The notes beneath the pieces are model-generated. The model ran no database searches, was not told where the DNA came from, and saw only the letters and a list, made by a program, of their open reading frames with translations. From assembly GCF_006965485.1 (NCBI RefSeq), contig NZ_CP041360.1:62001-126000 (forward strand): a stretch of DNA of 64,000 nt. Reading direction: 5' to 3'. The position numbers and the translations under genes were made by a program. Numbering within the stretch: the stretch's first letter is position 1; every line of letters starts with the position of its first letter. This document shows, piece after piece, positions 27,575 through 35,021 of this stretch. The DNA comes from Spirosoma sp. KCTC 42546. GTDB taxonomy: Bacteria; Bacteroidota; Bacteroidia; Cytophagales; Spirosomataceae.

Positions 27575-27961
27575 ATGGTTATGGAAGAAAAAAAGCGTTA
27601 TTCAGAAGAAGATCTGAAAGAGTTTGAAGTGCTGATCAGCCAGAAGCTCGACGCAACCCGGAGTGAGTTAAACTATATTAAAGAAACGCTTAGCAAACGC
27701 AATGATAGCGGTACCGACAATACCTCGGGCAACTCTAAGCTGCTCGAAGATGGTGCCGACACTAGCGAACGCGAAAATTTGAGCCAGTTGGCCGCCCGGT
27801 TGCAGAAATTTATACAGCAACTAGACGCAGCTATGGTTCGGATCAAAAATGGAACTTACGGTATTTGTAAAGACACCGGTAAATTGATTCCGAAAGAGCG
27901 ACTTCGGGCTGTACCACATACACAGCAAACGATTGAAGCTAAACTGCGTCAGTCGCGCTAA
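27575..27961 (+). CDS. TraR/DksA-type regulator lacking most zinc cysteines
   Basis: A roughly 128-residue protein. A helical N-terminus (RYSEEDLKEFEVLISQKLDATR) and middle (LSQLAARLQKFIQQLDAAMVRI) form the DksA coiled coil, and the C-terminus NGTYGICKDTGKLIPKERLRAVPHT occupies the place of the C4 zinc finger but has only one Cys. DksA-type proteins bind RNA polymerase in its secondary channel. ATGs at 27575 and 27581 are both possible; the earlier TTG (27503) is excluded because it forms the -33 box. Loss of cysteines is, to my knowledge, common in Bacteroidota members. Confidence 0.85.
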   Translation: MVMEEKKRYSEEDLKEFEVLISQKLDATRSELNYIKETLSKRNDSGTDNTSGNSKLLEDGADTSERENLSQLAARLQKFIQQLDAAMVRIKNGTYGICKDTGKLIPKERLRAVPHTQQTIEAKLRQSR

Positions 27962-28283
27962 TTCGCTAACAATCCTATTGCTTGATTTTAGACTGCTAAA
28001 ATTGATGGCAGAGTAGTCGACTTTATGCGCTGCTGTTATCTGTTTATTGTAGATTAAAAACGGGCAATCAGACGAGTTGGTCATTACGGAAGAGTTTAAA
28101 GAATTTTGTAGAACCTACCCTCACTTTTTGTTACCAGCTAGGCAGCAATTCGTGCGTAATGTAGGTAATACTGAAACGGCTTCAGCACACCAGTGTTGAA
28201 GCCGTCTTTATTTTTATCGCTTTTTTGAACAAATTGAGCGGTTATTTGTAAATACCGAGGAGCGAAACTAATTATTGACGACC
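27962..28283. other. Gene-free gap with a terminator
   Basis: A stretch of 322 bases. The only clear structure is the hairpin at 28176-28205. The short open frames here lack protein-like composition. Confidence 0.6.
28176..28217 (+). terminator. Rho-independent terminator after the dksA-like gene
   Basis: ACGGCTTCA (28176-28184) pairs with TGAAGCCGT (28197-28205) and is followed by CTTTATTTTT. Confidence 0.75.
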
Positions 28284-28715
28284 ATGCTGGAACATTTGGA
28301 AGAAATTCGGGAGAATATATTCCGTTATCTGGAAGCCCGCATCGAATTGTTTACGCTGGAGAGCCGGGGCAAAATAGAGGAAGGAGTTGTTGTAGGGATA
28401 CATGGCATCATACTGGCACTGTTCAGCACGATGACGCTTATTTTTCTGTTTATTCTGCTAGCAGCCTACCTCAATCAGGTACTGGATAGTAAATACCTTG
28501 GTTTTTTAATCGTAGCTGCCTTTTTCCTGCTAATAACTATTCTATTAGTGGCAGCTAAAGATTTCGTTAAGGGGAAAATTCGGGTTGCCGCGTATAGCGC
28601 AATGAAAAAAAGCCAGGAGAAAAAAAGTGAAGAAAAAACGGAAGCTGTTGAGGAGTTGATGGCCCAGACGCGCTCGTCAATAAACGAGTCGGGAAGTTTG
28701 ACCCGGAAAGCATAA
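28284..28715 (+). CDS. Phage holin family/Holin-X-like membrane protein
   Basis: A 143-residue protein with an amphipathic N-terminus (LEEIRENIFRYLEARIELF), two membrane helices (residues about 45-70 and 77-100) and a charged Lys/Glu tail. This matches the small holin-superfamily (DUF1469-like) envelope proteins that occur in Bacteroidota beside YtxH-like genes; it is not evidence of a prophage. The ATG at 28284 is preferred to a TTG 9 bases earlier. It probably forms an operon with the next gene. Confidence 0.72.
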   Translation: MLEHLEEIRENIFRYLEARIELFTLESRGKIEEGVVVGIHGIILALFSTMTLIFLFILLAAYLNQVLDSKYLGFLIVAAFFLLITILLVAAKDFVKGKIRVAAYSAMKKSQEKKSEEKTEAVEELMAQTRSSINESGSLTRKA

Positions 28716-28791
28716 TAATGAGTTCACCCGTTTACGAAGCAGATACGAAATTTGACGCAGTGTATTTTTACACACATTCAGTATAAATAAA

Positions 28792-29316
28792 ATGGAAGAT
28801 CCTAAAGTGCTATTTGCTGACACAACAGCCCGTCGGGCACAGTTGATGGCTGCTACTGAGCGATTTAAAACATCAATTAATGATGGAGTTGAGTCGATAA
28901 AAGAAGACGCAACTGAGATTGGTAAAACAACTGCGTTTGTTGCAGGTGCCGCTTTAGCCGTATATTTGGTAGTTAATGCCATTCTGCCAAAGTCCGATGA
29001 GTACCGGTATGCCGAGAAGTACGGCGAACCAGACGAACTGGACTATGACGACGAGGCTATTGAGGATGACGAAACAAACGTTCAACCGTCAAATCCGAGA
29101 GCTGTCAGGCAGCAGGCAACTGAAATTAAAAAGTCGGCAGCCGCGAGCGGATTAATTGGAGGAATTATTACTTCTGTATTAACCAATATTGCTCGTGAGC
29201 AGCTAACTGGATTTTTAGCCCGCATCCGTACAAATAATGCCATCAATCCAACTGCCGAACCAACTCAATATCACGAACAGGCCCCAACCGAGCCTGTTGA
29301 CTATACTTCGTACTAA
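28792..29316 (+). CDS. Hypothetical membrane-associated protein
   Basis: A 174-residue protein I do not recognise. It has a helical start, a membrane segment (TTAFVAGAALAVYLVVNAIL, about residues 44-63), a strongly acidic linker (PDELDYDDEAIEDDE), a second hydrophobic stretch (SGLIGGIITSVLTNI) and a Pro/Thr/Glu-rich tail. The layout resembles YtxH-type envelope stress proteins. Its 3' end overlaps the longest frame of the next gene by 80 bases, so the two are likely co-transcribed. Confidence 0.65.
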   Translation: MEDPKVLFADTTARRAQLMAATERFKTSINDGVESIKEDATEIGKTTAFVAGAALAVYLVVNAILPKSDEYRYAEKYGEPDELDYDDEAIEDDETNVQPSNPRAVRQQATEIKKSAAASGLIGGIITSVLTNIAREQLTGFLARIRTNNAINPTAEPTQYHEQAPTEPVDYTSY

Positions 29317-30046
29317 TAGGCTATCCGGCCAGAAATCAATTGGTGTCCTGCTCGATCCTGACAAAATTGAGCAGGACTCATTAATTAATTTACTTACCCA
29401 AACGGCTGAGTACCCTATCGACTTTTTTTTGGTTGGCGGGAGTTTGGTGACCGATTACCTGCATAAAGAACTGATTGCCGTTATTCGATCTCATACAAAT
29501 ACACCTATTATCCTGTTTCCGGGCAACCCACTTCATATTGAGCCGTCGGCTGATGCAATTCTTTTTCTGTCGCTTATTTCGGGCCGAAACCCAGAGTTTC
29601 TGATTGGGCAACACGTTATTGCAGCTCCATTACTGAAAAAAAGTGGCCTGGAAATTCTTCCAACAGGCTATATGGTTGTAGATAGTGGCACACAAACGAC
29701 TGTTTCTTATATAAGCGGTACAATGCCGTTACCGCATGATAAGCCCGGTGTAGCTGCCTGTACGGCTATGGCGGGCGAGATGCTGGGCTTGCAACTTATG
29801 TATCTGGATGCAGGCAGTGGTGCAAGGCGTCCAGTATCTCCTGAAATGATTGCCGCTGTTCGTTCTGTAATTGAACTACCCATCATTGTTGGGGGGGGGA
29901 TTAATTCAGGCGAAAAAGCCTATCAGGCTTTAAAGGCTGGAGCCGATATGATTGTGATCGGAAATGGGATTGAACAGGATCCGGATTTGTTACCACAATT
30001 ATCGACCGTAGTGCGGGAGTTTAACCAATCAGTTGTACGCGCCTAA
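29294..30046 (+). CDS. pcrB: Geranylgeranylglyceryl phosphate synthase family (PcrB-like)
   Basis: A TIM-barrel prenyltransferase that joins a polyprenyl diphosphate to glycerol-1-phosphate to make an ether lipid precursor. The phosphate- and substrate-binding motifs IGVLLDPDKIE, FLVGGSLVT, YLDAGSGARRPV and IIVGGGINSG are visible. The long open frame starts at the ATG 29237, but its first 19 residues lie in another frame of the upstream gene; homologues begin near LLTILRTNRLSGQKS, so a CTG/TTG start at 29294/29297 is equally possible. Contains a run of nine G at 29891. Group-II enzymes of this family are known in Bacteroidota; the end product here is not known. Confidence 0.87.
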   Translation: MLTILRTNRLSGQKSIGVLLDPDKIEQDSLINLLTQTAEYPIDFFLVGGSLVTDYLHKELIAVIRSHTNTPIILFPGNPLHIEPSADAILFLSLISGRNPEFLIGQHVIAAPLLKKSGLEILPTGYMVVDSGTQTTVSYISGTMPLPHDKPGVAACTAMAGEMLGLQLMYLDAGSGARRPVSPEMIAAVRSVIELPIIVGGGINSGEKAYQALKAGADMIVIGNGIEQDPDLLPQLSTVVREFNQSVVRA

Positions 30047-30049
30047 TTC

Positions 30050-30487
30050 ATGAAACGTTTTGTATTCGTAATCCTTTGTCTGACCAGCTCGGTTTGTACA
30101 CTCCCATTTATCTGTTCCCATGCCGTTGCCCAGACCCAAACCGGGAAAGTATATACGGTTGCTGAGCGTCAACCTGAATTTCCTGGTGGTAAGGCTGCTC
30201 TAAGCCTCTATCTGGCAGAAAATATTAAGGTTCCAGGTATGCTCGTACGGAAAAATTATAATACGGGCCAGATTGCTGCCAAATTTATCGTGGATGAGCT
30301 TGGCTATGTGCACGATGTTCGAGTAGTCACGAAACCGCTCGACAAAAAGACGCGCAAGGGTATGGAAGACTTTATGGCCAGTATTATCACTGCCGTTGAA
30401 AAAATGCCTCGCTGGGAGCCTGGAGAAGTGGGTGGTAAGCGCGTACCAGTGTTTTATACCTTGCCGATTGAGGTGAATATGCAATAG
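30050..30487 (+). CDS. TonB C-terminal-domain (energy transducer-like) exported protein
   Basis: A 145-residue protein with a signal peptide (FVFVILCLTSSVCTLPFICSHAVAQ) and a TonB_C-type domain: the AERQPEFPGGKAAL start, FIVDELGYVHDVRVV and MPRWEPGEVGGKRVPV are typical of Bacteroidota single-domain TonB-like proteins. It lacks the membrane anchor and Pro-rich linker of a true TonB, so it is unlikely to power receptors alone. It starts 3 bases after pcrB. Confidence 0.8.
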   Translation: MKRFVFVILCLTSSVCTLPFICSHAVAQTQTGKVYTVAERQPEFPGGKAALSLYLAENIKVPGMLVRKNYNTGQIAAKFIVDELGYVHDVRVVTKPLDKKTRKGMEDFMASIITAVEKMPRWEPGEVGGKRVPVFYTLPIEVNMQ

Positions 30488-30580
30488 AGGGAGAAAAGGA
30501 GGAGAGGCAGGAAAGGGAAAAAAGGAATACAATCGTTTTTCCTTTTGTCCCTTTCCTGCCTCTCCTCCTTTTCTCCCTCT
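30486..30580. repeat. Purine/pyrimidine inverted repeat with 33-base perfect arms
   Basis: The arm at 30486-30518 is all purine apart from one C (GGAGAAAAGGAGGAGAGGCA within it) and is perfectly complementary to 30548-30580. The loop (30519-30547) can pair further through A and T runs. It lies between the TonB-like gene and the convergent araC-type gene, 2 bases before the stop of the latter. Confidence 0.85.
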
Positions 30581-30582
30581 TT

Positions 30583-31509
30583 CTATACATTCATCAGGGA
30601 TTCCCGACGGCGCATTTTGCCTGCTGGGATTCCGAACATCATTTTAAAGCGTCGGCAGAAATAAGCTGTGTCTTTATAGCCAACTTCCGCACCAATGGCC
30701 CGAATGCTCTTTTTGCTTGTGCGTAATAGGCCCACAGCGGCTTCCATTCGCTGGTATTCAATGTAATCCTGCGGATTAATACCCGTCAGCATCTTAAAAT
30801 ACTGGCCAACGTAATCTTCCGACACGTTCGCTACGTTCGCTAACACTTTGTTAGAAAGATCTCCACCAAGGTTTTCTTTGATGTAAGCGAAAATATCAAT
30901 CAGGCGCGGGTCTTTGAAATACGTGCTGTTTGTGACCAGTTGTTCAACAAACAGGTGATTTTTCAGAATATATCGAACAACCTCGATAACAATTTCTTCG
31001 GTTTTAATCTTGATGATCCGCCCTTTACCCGCCAGATCGGTCATTTCTTCGGCCAGAATCTGGTCAATGGTTAAGGCTAAATGCTCTTCCCGTTTAATGA
31101 TAAACGGTGGTACATCGAGTGAGTTGAAGAAGTTAACCGAATCGAATACTTTGGCTTCGAAGGACACATAACCGAACGAGTTAGGCAAATGCCCAATCAG
31201 TTTAGGGTCATGATTTCCTTCCCAGTACGATTCGCGGTGCGTCATGAATTCTTCATTCGAGACGGTTTTGGGATTTGTAGGGTCGCCGTAGGTGACGGTA
31301 ACGTGTTTGCCGCCCGGAATGAACAGCATATCACCTACTTCTACCTTTATTTTTTCGTCGCCGATGGATACGTCGCCATTGTACAAAATCAGCAGCGTGT
31401 TCTCAACATCATAGAAGTTCTTGATGGTGATTGGCTGCAGAATCCGAATGTTGCGGGCCTTAATAAACTTCACGCCCAACGATTCGATAATTTTATTATA
31501 GTCTTCCAT
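30583..31509 (-). CDS. AraC family transcriptional regulator
   Basis: A 308-residue regulator. The N-terminal part (IESLGVKFIKARNIRIL ... VEVGDMLFIPGGKHVTV) looks like a cupin-type sensor, and the C-terminal 100 residues form the double HTH (NKVLANVANVSEDYVGQYFK and AIGAEVGYKDTAYFCRRFK, the second with the family signature). The longest frame starts at 31644 but runs through promoter-like repeats, so the ATG at 31509 (MEDYNKIIES) is chosen. Ligand and targets are unknown; it is divergent from nothing and downstream of the acyl-CoA dehydrogenase gene on the same strand. Confidence 0.9.
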   Translation of the reverse strand: MEDYNKIIESLGVKFIKARNIRILQPITIKNFYDVENTLLILYNGDVSIGDEKIKVEVGDMLFIPGGKHVTVTYGDPTNPKTVSNEEFMTHRESYWEGNHDPKLIGHLPNSFGYVSFEAKVFDSVNFFNSLDVPPFIIKREEHLALTIDQILAEEMTDLAGKGRIIKIKTEEIVIEVVRYILKNHLFVEQLVTNSTYFKDPRLIDIFAYIKENLGGDLSNKVLANVANVSEDYVGQYFKMLTGINPQDYIEYQRMEAAVGLLRTSKKSIRAIGAEVGYKDTAYFCRRFKMMFGIPAGKMRRRESLMNV

Positions 31510-31541
31510 AGCTGAAAGGAGTGTATCCGTAAATATAGGTT

Positions 31542-31588
31542 TTGCACAAAGTTGCACAAAACTAATAATTTGTACAAAACTAATACAA
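31542..31588 (-). promoter_or_regulatory. Repeated elements upstream of the araC-type gene
   Basis: TTGCACAAA occurs at 31542, and TTGCACAAAACTAATA / TTGTACAAAACTAATA at 31552 and 31570. On the minus strand the last two hold TAGTTTTG, a -7 match; TTG at 31586-31588 is 21 bases from the first. They may be a duplicated promoter or operator sites for autoregulation. Confidence 0.5.
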
Positions 31589-31602
31589 CTATAAAAGTTT
31601 CC

Positions 31603-31645
31603 AAAAAATAAAAAAAATAATGCGTATTCGCTTTGAACACGCATT
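31603..31645 (-). terminator. Terminator after the acyl-CoA dehydrogenase gene
   Basis: On the minus strand AATGCGT (31645-31639) pairs with ACGCATT (31625-31619), followed by a long T-rich run. It separates the dehydrogenase from araC. Confidence 0.75.
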
Positions 31646-31682
31646 ATGCAGTGAGAAAAATTCTATTTTAAGGAGAAATACC

Positions 31683-32852
31683 CTATCGAATGAGTTCGCG
31701 GGCAATCACTAATTTTTGGATTTCAGACGTACCTTCGTAAATCTGAGTGATTTTTGCATCACGCATTAGACGCTCTACATGAAATTCTTTGACGTAGCCA
31801 TACCCACCATGAATTTGTACGGCTTCGGTGGTGGCCCACATGGCTATTTCTGAGGCAAATAACTTAGCCATTGCAGCAGCCTGCACGTAGTCTTTGTGCT
31901 CGTCTTTGAGCCGGGCGGCTTTATAAACCAACAGTCGAGCCGCTTCGATCTTGGTGGCCATCTCGGCTAACTTGAACTGAATGGCCTGATGTTCAAAGAT
32001 TTGCTTTCCAAACGATTTGCGTTCCTGACTGTATTTTAGGGCTAATTCGTAAGCACCAGCGGCAATACCCAGTGCTTGCGCAGCAATACCAATCCGACCT
32101 CCATTCAGGGTTGACATGGCAAATTTGAATCCGAATCCATCGTCACCAATACGGTTTTCTTTAGGTATTTTTACGTCGGTAAAGAGTAATGAATGGGTGT
32201 CTGATGAGCGGATACCCATCTTATCTTCTTTTTTGCCGACCACAAAACCGGGTGTTCCTTTTTCAATGATCAGGCAATTGATACCCCGATGTTTCTTCTC
32301 CCGATCAGTTTGGGCAATAACGAGGCAAATACCGGATGAATTGCCATTTGTGATCCAGTTTTTGGTGCCGTTCACTAAATAATAATCGCCTTTATCTTCG
32401 GCTGTTGTGCTTTGTGAAGTCGCATCGGAGCCTGCTTCGGGTTCTGACAGACAAAAAGCACCAATCGTTTCGCCCGTGGCTAGGCGGGTTAGGTATTTCT
32501 GCTTTTGCGATTCGGTACCAAATGCTTCGAGCCCGTAACAAACCAGCGAATTATTAACCGACATGATTACGGAGGCTGACGCATCGATTTTAGAAATTTC
32601 TTCCATCGCCAATACGTAGGAGACCGTATCCATGCCACCACCGCCATACTCGGGCGATACCATCATGCCCAAAAAGCCAAGTTCACCCATCCGCTTGACT
32701 TGTGAAGCTGGAAAACGGGCTTCGTTATCCCGCTCAACAATACCGGGTAATAGTTCATTCTGAGCAAAATCGCGGGCTGCTTCCTGCACAGCCATATGCT
32801 CTTCTGATAAATTAAAATTCAATCCCTGTAACTCCAGCGATGCCGTTGCCAT
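31683..32852 (-). CDS. Acyl-CoA dehydrogenase
   Basis: A 389-residue FAD enzyme of fatty-acid or branched-chain acyl-CoA oxidation. FAD/substrate motifs AFCLSEPEAGSDATS, YYLVNGTKNWITNG and the C-terminal signature QIHGGYGYVKEFHVERLMRDAKITQIYEGTSEI split here as GGYGYVKEFHVERLMRD and IYEGTSEIQ, where the Glu is the catalytic base of short-chain enzymes. Full length, likely a butyryl- or short-chain-specific type. It lies after the MaoC-type hydratase gene on the same strand, which would act on the enoyl product. Confidence 0.94.
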   Translation of the reverse strand: MATASLELQGLNFNLSEEHMAVQEAARDFAQNELLPGIVERDNEARFPASQVKRMGELGFLGMMVSPEYGGGGMDTVSYVLAMEEISKIDASASVIMSVNNSLVCYGLEAFGTESQKQKYLTRLATGETIGAFCLSEPEAGSDATSQSTTAEDKGDYYLVNGTKNWITNGNSSGICLVIAQTDREKKHRGINCLIIEKGTPGFVVGKKEDKMGIRSSDTHSLLFTDVKIPKENRIGDDGFGFKFAMSTLNGGRIGIAAQALGIAAGAYELALKYSQERKSFGKQIFEHQAIQFKLAEMATKIEAARLLVYKAARLKDEHKDYVQAAAMAKLFASEIAMWATTEAVQIHGGYGYVKEFHVERLMRDAKITQIYEGTSEIQKLVIARELIR

Positions 32853-32916
32853 CTGAATTGGGTTAAGTTTGGTTGATGATTACTATTTGTTGTGAAGTAC
32901 GAAAGATAAGAATTAG

Positions 32917-32954
32917 TTCGAATAAATAGTATGCTTGCATACTGTTTATTCGAA
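32917..32954. repeat. 38-base palindrome between maoC-type and acyl-CoA dehydrogenase genes
   Basis: TTCGAATAAATAGTATGC (32917-32934) is complementary to GCATACTGTTTATTCGAA (32937-32954) with one mismatch, around a 2-base centre. It overlaps the last codons of the maoC-type gene. No T run follows, so an operator is as likely as a terminator. Confidence 0.6.
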
Positions 32955-33401
32955 TAACAACGTAATCAATTCTGCTACACAGGCTGGTTTTGGATTGCCT
33001 TCTAGTTCAAACGTACATTCGGTAATGACACGGACACCGTTGGTTTGTGCGTCAACGCTTTGCAATTGGGCTGATAGGCGCAGACGACTGCCAACGGGTA
33101 CTGCATTCGTAAAGCGAACTTTATTGGACCCATAATTAATTCCCATTTTCACGGAGTTGATCCGGTAAAGCTCGGCCATAAGTTTGGGAGCTAGCGAGAG
33201 TGTCAGGAAACCATGCGCAATAGGTGTTTTATAAGGAGAAAGTTGGGCCGCTTGCTCAGGGTCGGTATGAATCCACTGATGATCGCCGGTAGCTTGTGCA
33301 AATAGATTGATCATTTCCTGTGTAATGGTCATATAGTCGGATTCGCCGAGCGATTGGCCGGCATGGGCTGAAAATTCAGCCAGATTGGCAAAGGTTAGCA
33401 T
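32946..33401 (-). CDS. MaoC family (R)-specific enoyl-CoA hydratase-like protein
   Basis: A 151-residue hot-dog fold protein from the ATG at 33401 (MLTFANLAEFSAHAGQSLGESD). The hydratase motif QATGDHQWIHTDPEQA supplies the catalytic Asp-His pair, followed by PIAHGFLTLSLAPKL. It should hydrate or dehydrate enoyl/3-hydroxyacyl-CoA. The longer frame from 33488 would overlap the divergent hydrolase gene, so the internal ATG is preferred. Downstream neighbour is the acyl-CoA dehydrogenase. Confidence 0.88.
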   Translation of the reverse strand: MLTFANLAEFSAHAGQSLGESDYMTITQEMINLFAQATGDHQWIHTDPEQAAQLSPYKTPIAHGFLTLSLAPKLMAELYRINSVKMGINYGSNKVRFTNAVPVGSRLRLSAQLQSVDAQTNGVRVITECTFELEGNPKPACVAELITLLFE

Positions 33402-33431
33402 AGGTGTTGGGGTTTTTGCAATTTTGTTGAT

Positions 33432-34232
33432 ATGACCAGGGCCAATAGATATACGTTTCAGGTTGAAGGTAATGGTATTGCTTACCAAAAAATCGGGAAT
33501 GGGCCGTCTATTCTATTAGCCTTTCATGGTTTCGGGCAGAGTGGCGAAATCTTCCGGACACTGGAAGCATCACTCGGTGCCCAATTTACCATTTTCGCGA
33601 TTGATTTGTTTTTTCACGGCCATAGTCAATATACAGGGAATCAGCTACTAAAGAAGCATGACTGGCAGCGGTTTATAGCCGCATTTTTAAAAGACCGACA
33701 CATCGACCGCTTTTCGTTGATGGGGTTTAGTCTGGGCGGACGGTTTTCGCTGGCACTTGCGGAGGCTTTTGCAGATCGACTGGATCAATTGATCTTACTG
33801 GCACCCGATGGCATTACACGTAGCTCCTGGTATCGCCTGGCCACCGTTTCGGCTGTAGGGCGTGGCTTATTTCGGTATGTGCTCCGGCATTTGTCAGTGT
33901 TAAATGCGTTCGGGCATATGCTCACAAGGCTTGGCTTATTGAACCGAACGGTCATGCGCTTCGCTGAGATTTCACTTGGCACGCCCGAACAACGCCAATT
34001 GGTGTATCGGAGCTGGACACAGTTCCGGCTGATTACACCCGATCTGACGAACATAAGTAGGTTGCTGAATGCCAATCCCGTGCAAGTGCAATTTTTTATC
34101 GGCGCGTTTGACCGGATTGTTCCGGGTAGCTATATTCTTCCGTTAACGAAACGACTTCGGCATTACGAAGTCACTGTGTTGAAAACGGGCCACAATCGGT
34201 TGATTGAGTTAATGAGCGAAAAATTCGCATAA
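33432..34232 (+). CDS. Alpha/beta hydrolase
   Basis: A 266-residue protein with the hydrolase fold: the oxyanion-region LLAFHGFGQSGE near residue 30, the nucleophile elbow GFSLGG near residue 100, an acid in IGAFDRIVPGS and the His in KTGHNRLIE. The cap region (residues about 130-200) is basic and helical. No signal peptide. Substrate unknown. Divergent from the maoC-type gene, with 30 bases between the start codons. Confidence 0.82.
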   Translation: MTRANRYTFQVEGNGIAYQKIGNGPSILLAFHGFGQSGEIFRTLEASLGAQFTIFAIDLFFHGHSQYTGNQLLKKHDWQRFIAAFLKDRHIDRFSLMGFSLGGRFSLALAEAFADRLDQLILLAPDGITRSSWYRLATVSAVGRGLFRYVLRHLSVLNAFGHMLTRLGLLNRTVMRFAEISLGTPEQRQLVYRSWTQFRLITPDLTNISRLLNANPVQVQFFIGAFDRIVPGSYILPLTKRLRHYEVTVLKTGHNRLIELMSEKFA

Positions 34233-34263
34233 CTTGATTTTCAGCCGACCGTTCCGATTGGTT

Positions 34264-34935
34264 TTACTTTAACGAACGCTGAATAACCTGCCAAAGTCCG
34301 GCAATGGAAACGATAATCAATCCAACTACCACTATTTGTGTCCAGGAGCTTTGGTTGGGATTTTCCAGTAATGCTTTAATTTCCCGTGCTTCATGACCCG
34401 ACCATATGGCTAGCAATGTTCGGGGAGTCATACCCAGAAAGCCACCCAGCAAAATATTTCGGAGTTTAGCGCCCGAAAGGGCAAACAATAAATTAGTCAG
34501 TCCAAATGGAAGGATAGGCGATAGCTTTGCAAAAAAAATGACCTCTAATTCATTGTTCAGAATACGGTCGAGTACGGATTGGGCCTTGGGGTTTCGCTGA
34601 ATAAAAGCCAGAAATCGGTCATGGTCCAGCCAGCGAACAAGCAGGTTGATGAACAGAATACCACCAAAATTGATAACAAAAAGGGGCAATACTGCCTGCC
34701 AGCCCAGAAAATAGCCAAAGATCAGCGCAAGCATTGTTGGCGGGGTCAGCCCTGCCGAGGTGATAGCACAGGCAACGGTGATTCCTGCCCATTGCCAGGC
34801 CGAAAGCTCGGCAATAGCAGCCTCATGAACTACTGCATAGTAGGTCAATAACGATGTAAATACAATTGGTGTTACCGATAATGCAAGACCAGCAAGGGCC
34901 GGACCAGTAACTGATTTAGGAATAGCTAATTTCAC
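34264..34935 (-). CDS. TVP38/TMEM64 (VTT, DedA-like) membrane protein
   Basis: A 223-residue inner-membrane protein with about six helices. The family core is visible in PTMLALIFGYFLGWQAVLPLF, RFLAFIQRNPKAQSVLDRI and FFAKLSPILPFGLTNLLFALSG. VTT-domain proteins are associated with lipid scrambling or envelope homeostasis. It is convergent with the hydrolase gene and divergent from the trans-sulfuration gene. Confidence 0.85.
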   Translation of the reverse strand: MKLAIPKSVTGPALAGLALSVTPIVFTSLLTYYAVVHEAAIAELSAWQWAGITVACAITSAGLTPPTMLALIFGYFLGWQAVLPLFVINFGGILFINLLVRWLDHDRFLAFIQRNPKAQSVLDRILNNELEVIFFAKLSPILPFGLTNLLFALSGAKLRNILLGGFLGMTPRTLLAIWSGHEAREIKALLENPNQSSWTQIVVVGLIIVSIAGLWQVIQRSLK

Positions 34936-35021
34936 ACTCTATCAAACGGGTAAATGGTGGTTGTGGTTTAAACCCAGTTTACAAGCTCGGCTCTATAGTA
35001 TATTCTTCGTTACATTTGACT

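Noticed and set aside
28284..28715. Prophage signal from the holin-family protein
   Set aside because: Members of this membrane family are ordinary envelope proteins in Bacteroidota; there are no other phage genes near.
30486..30580. CRISPR or tandem repeat array
   Set aside because: There are only two arms in inverted orientation and no spacer series; no CRISPR array was found anywhere in the window.
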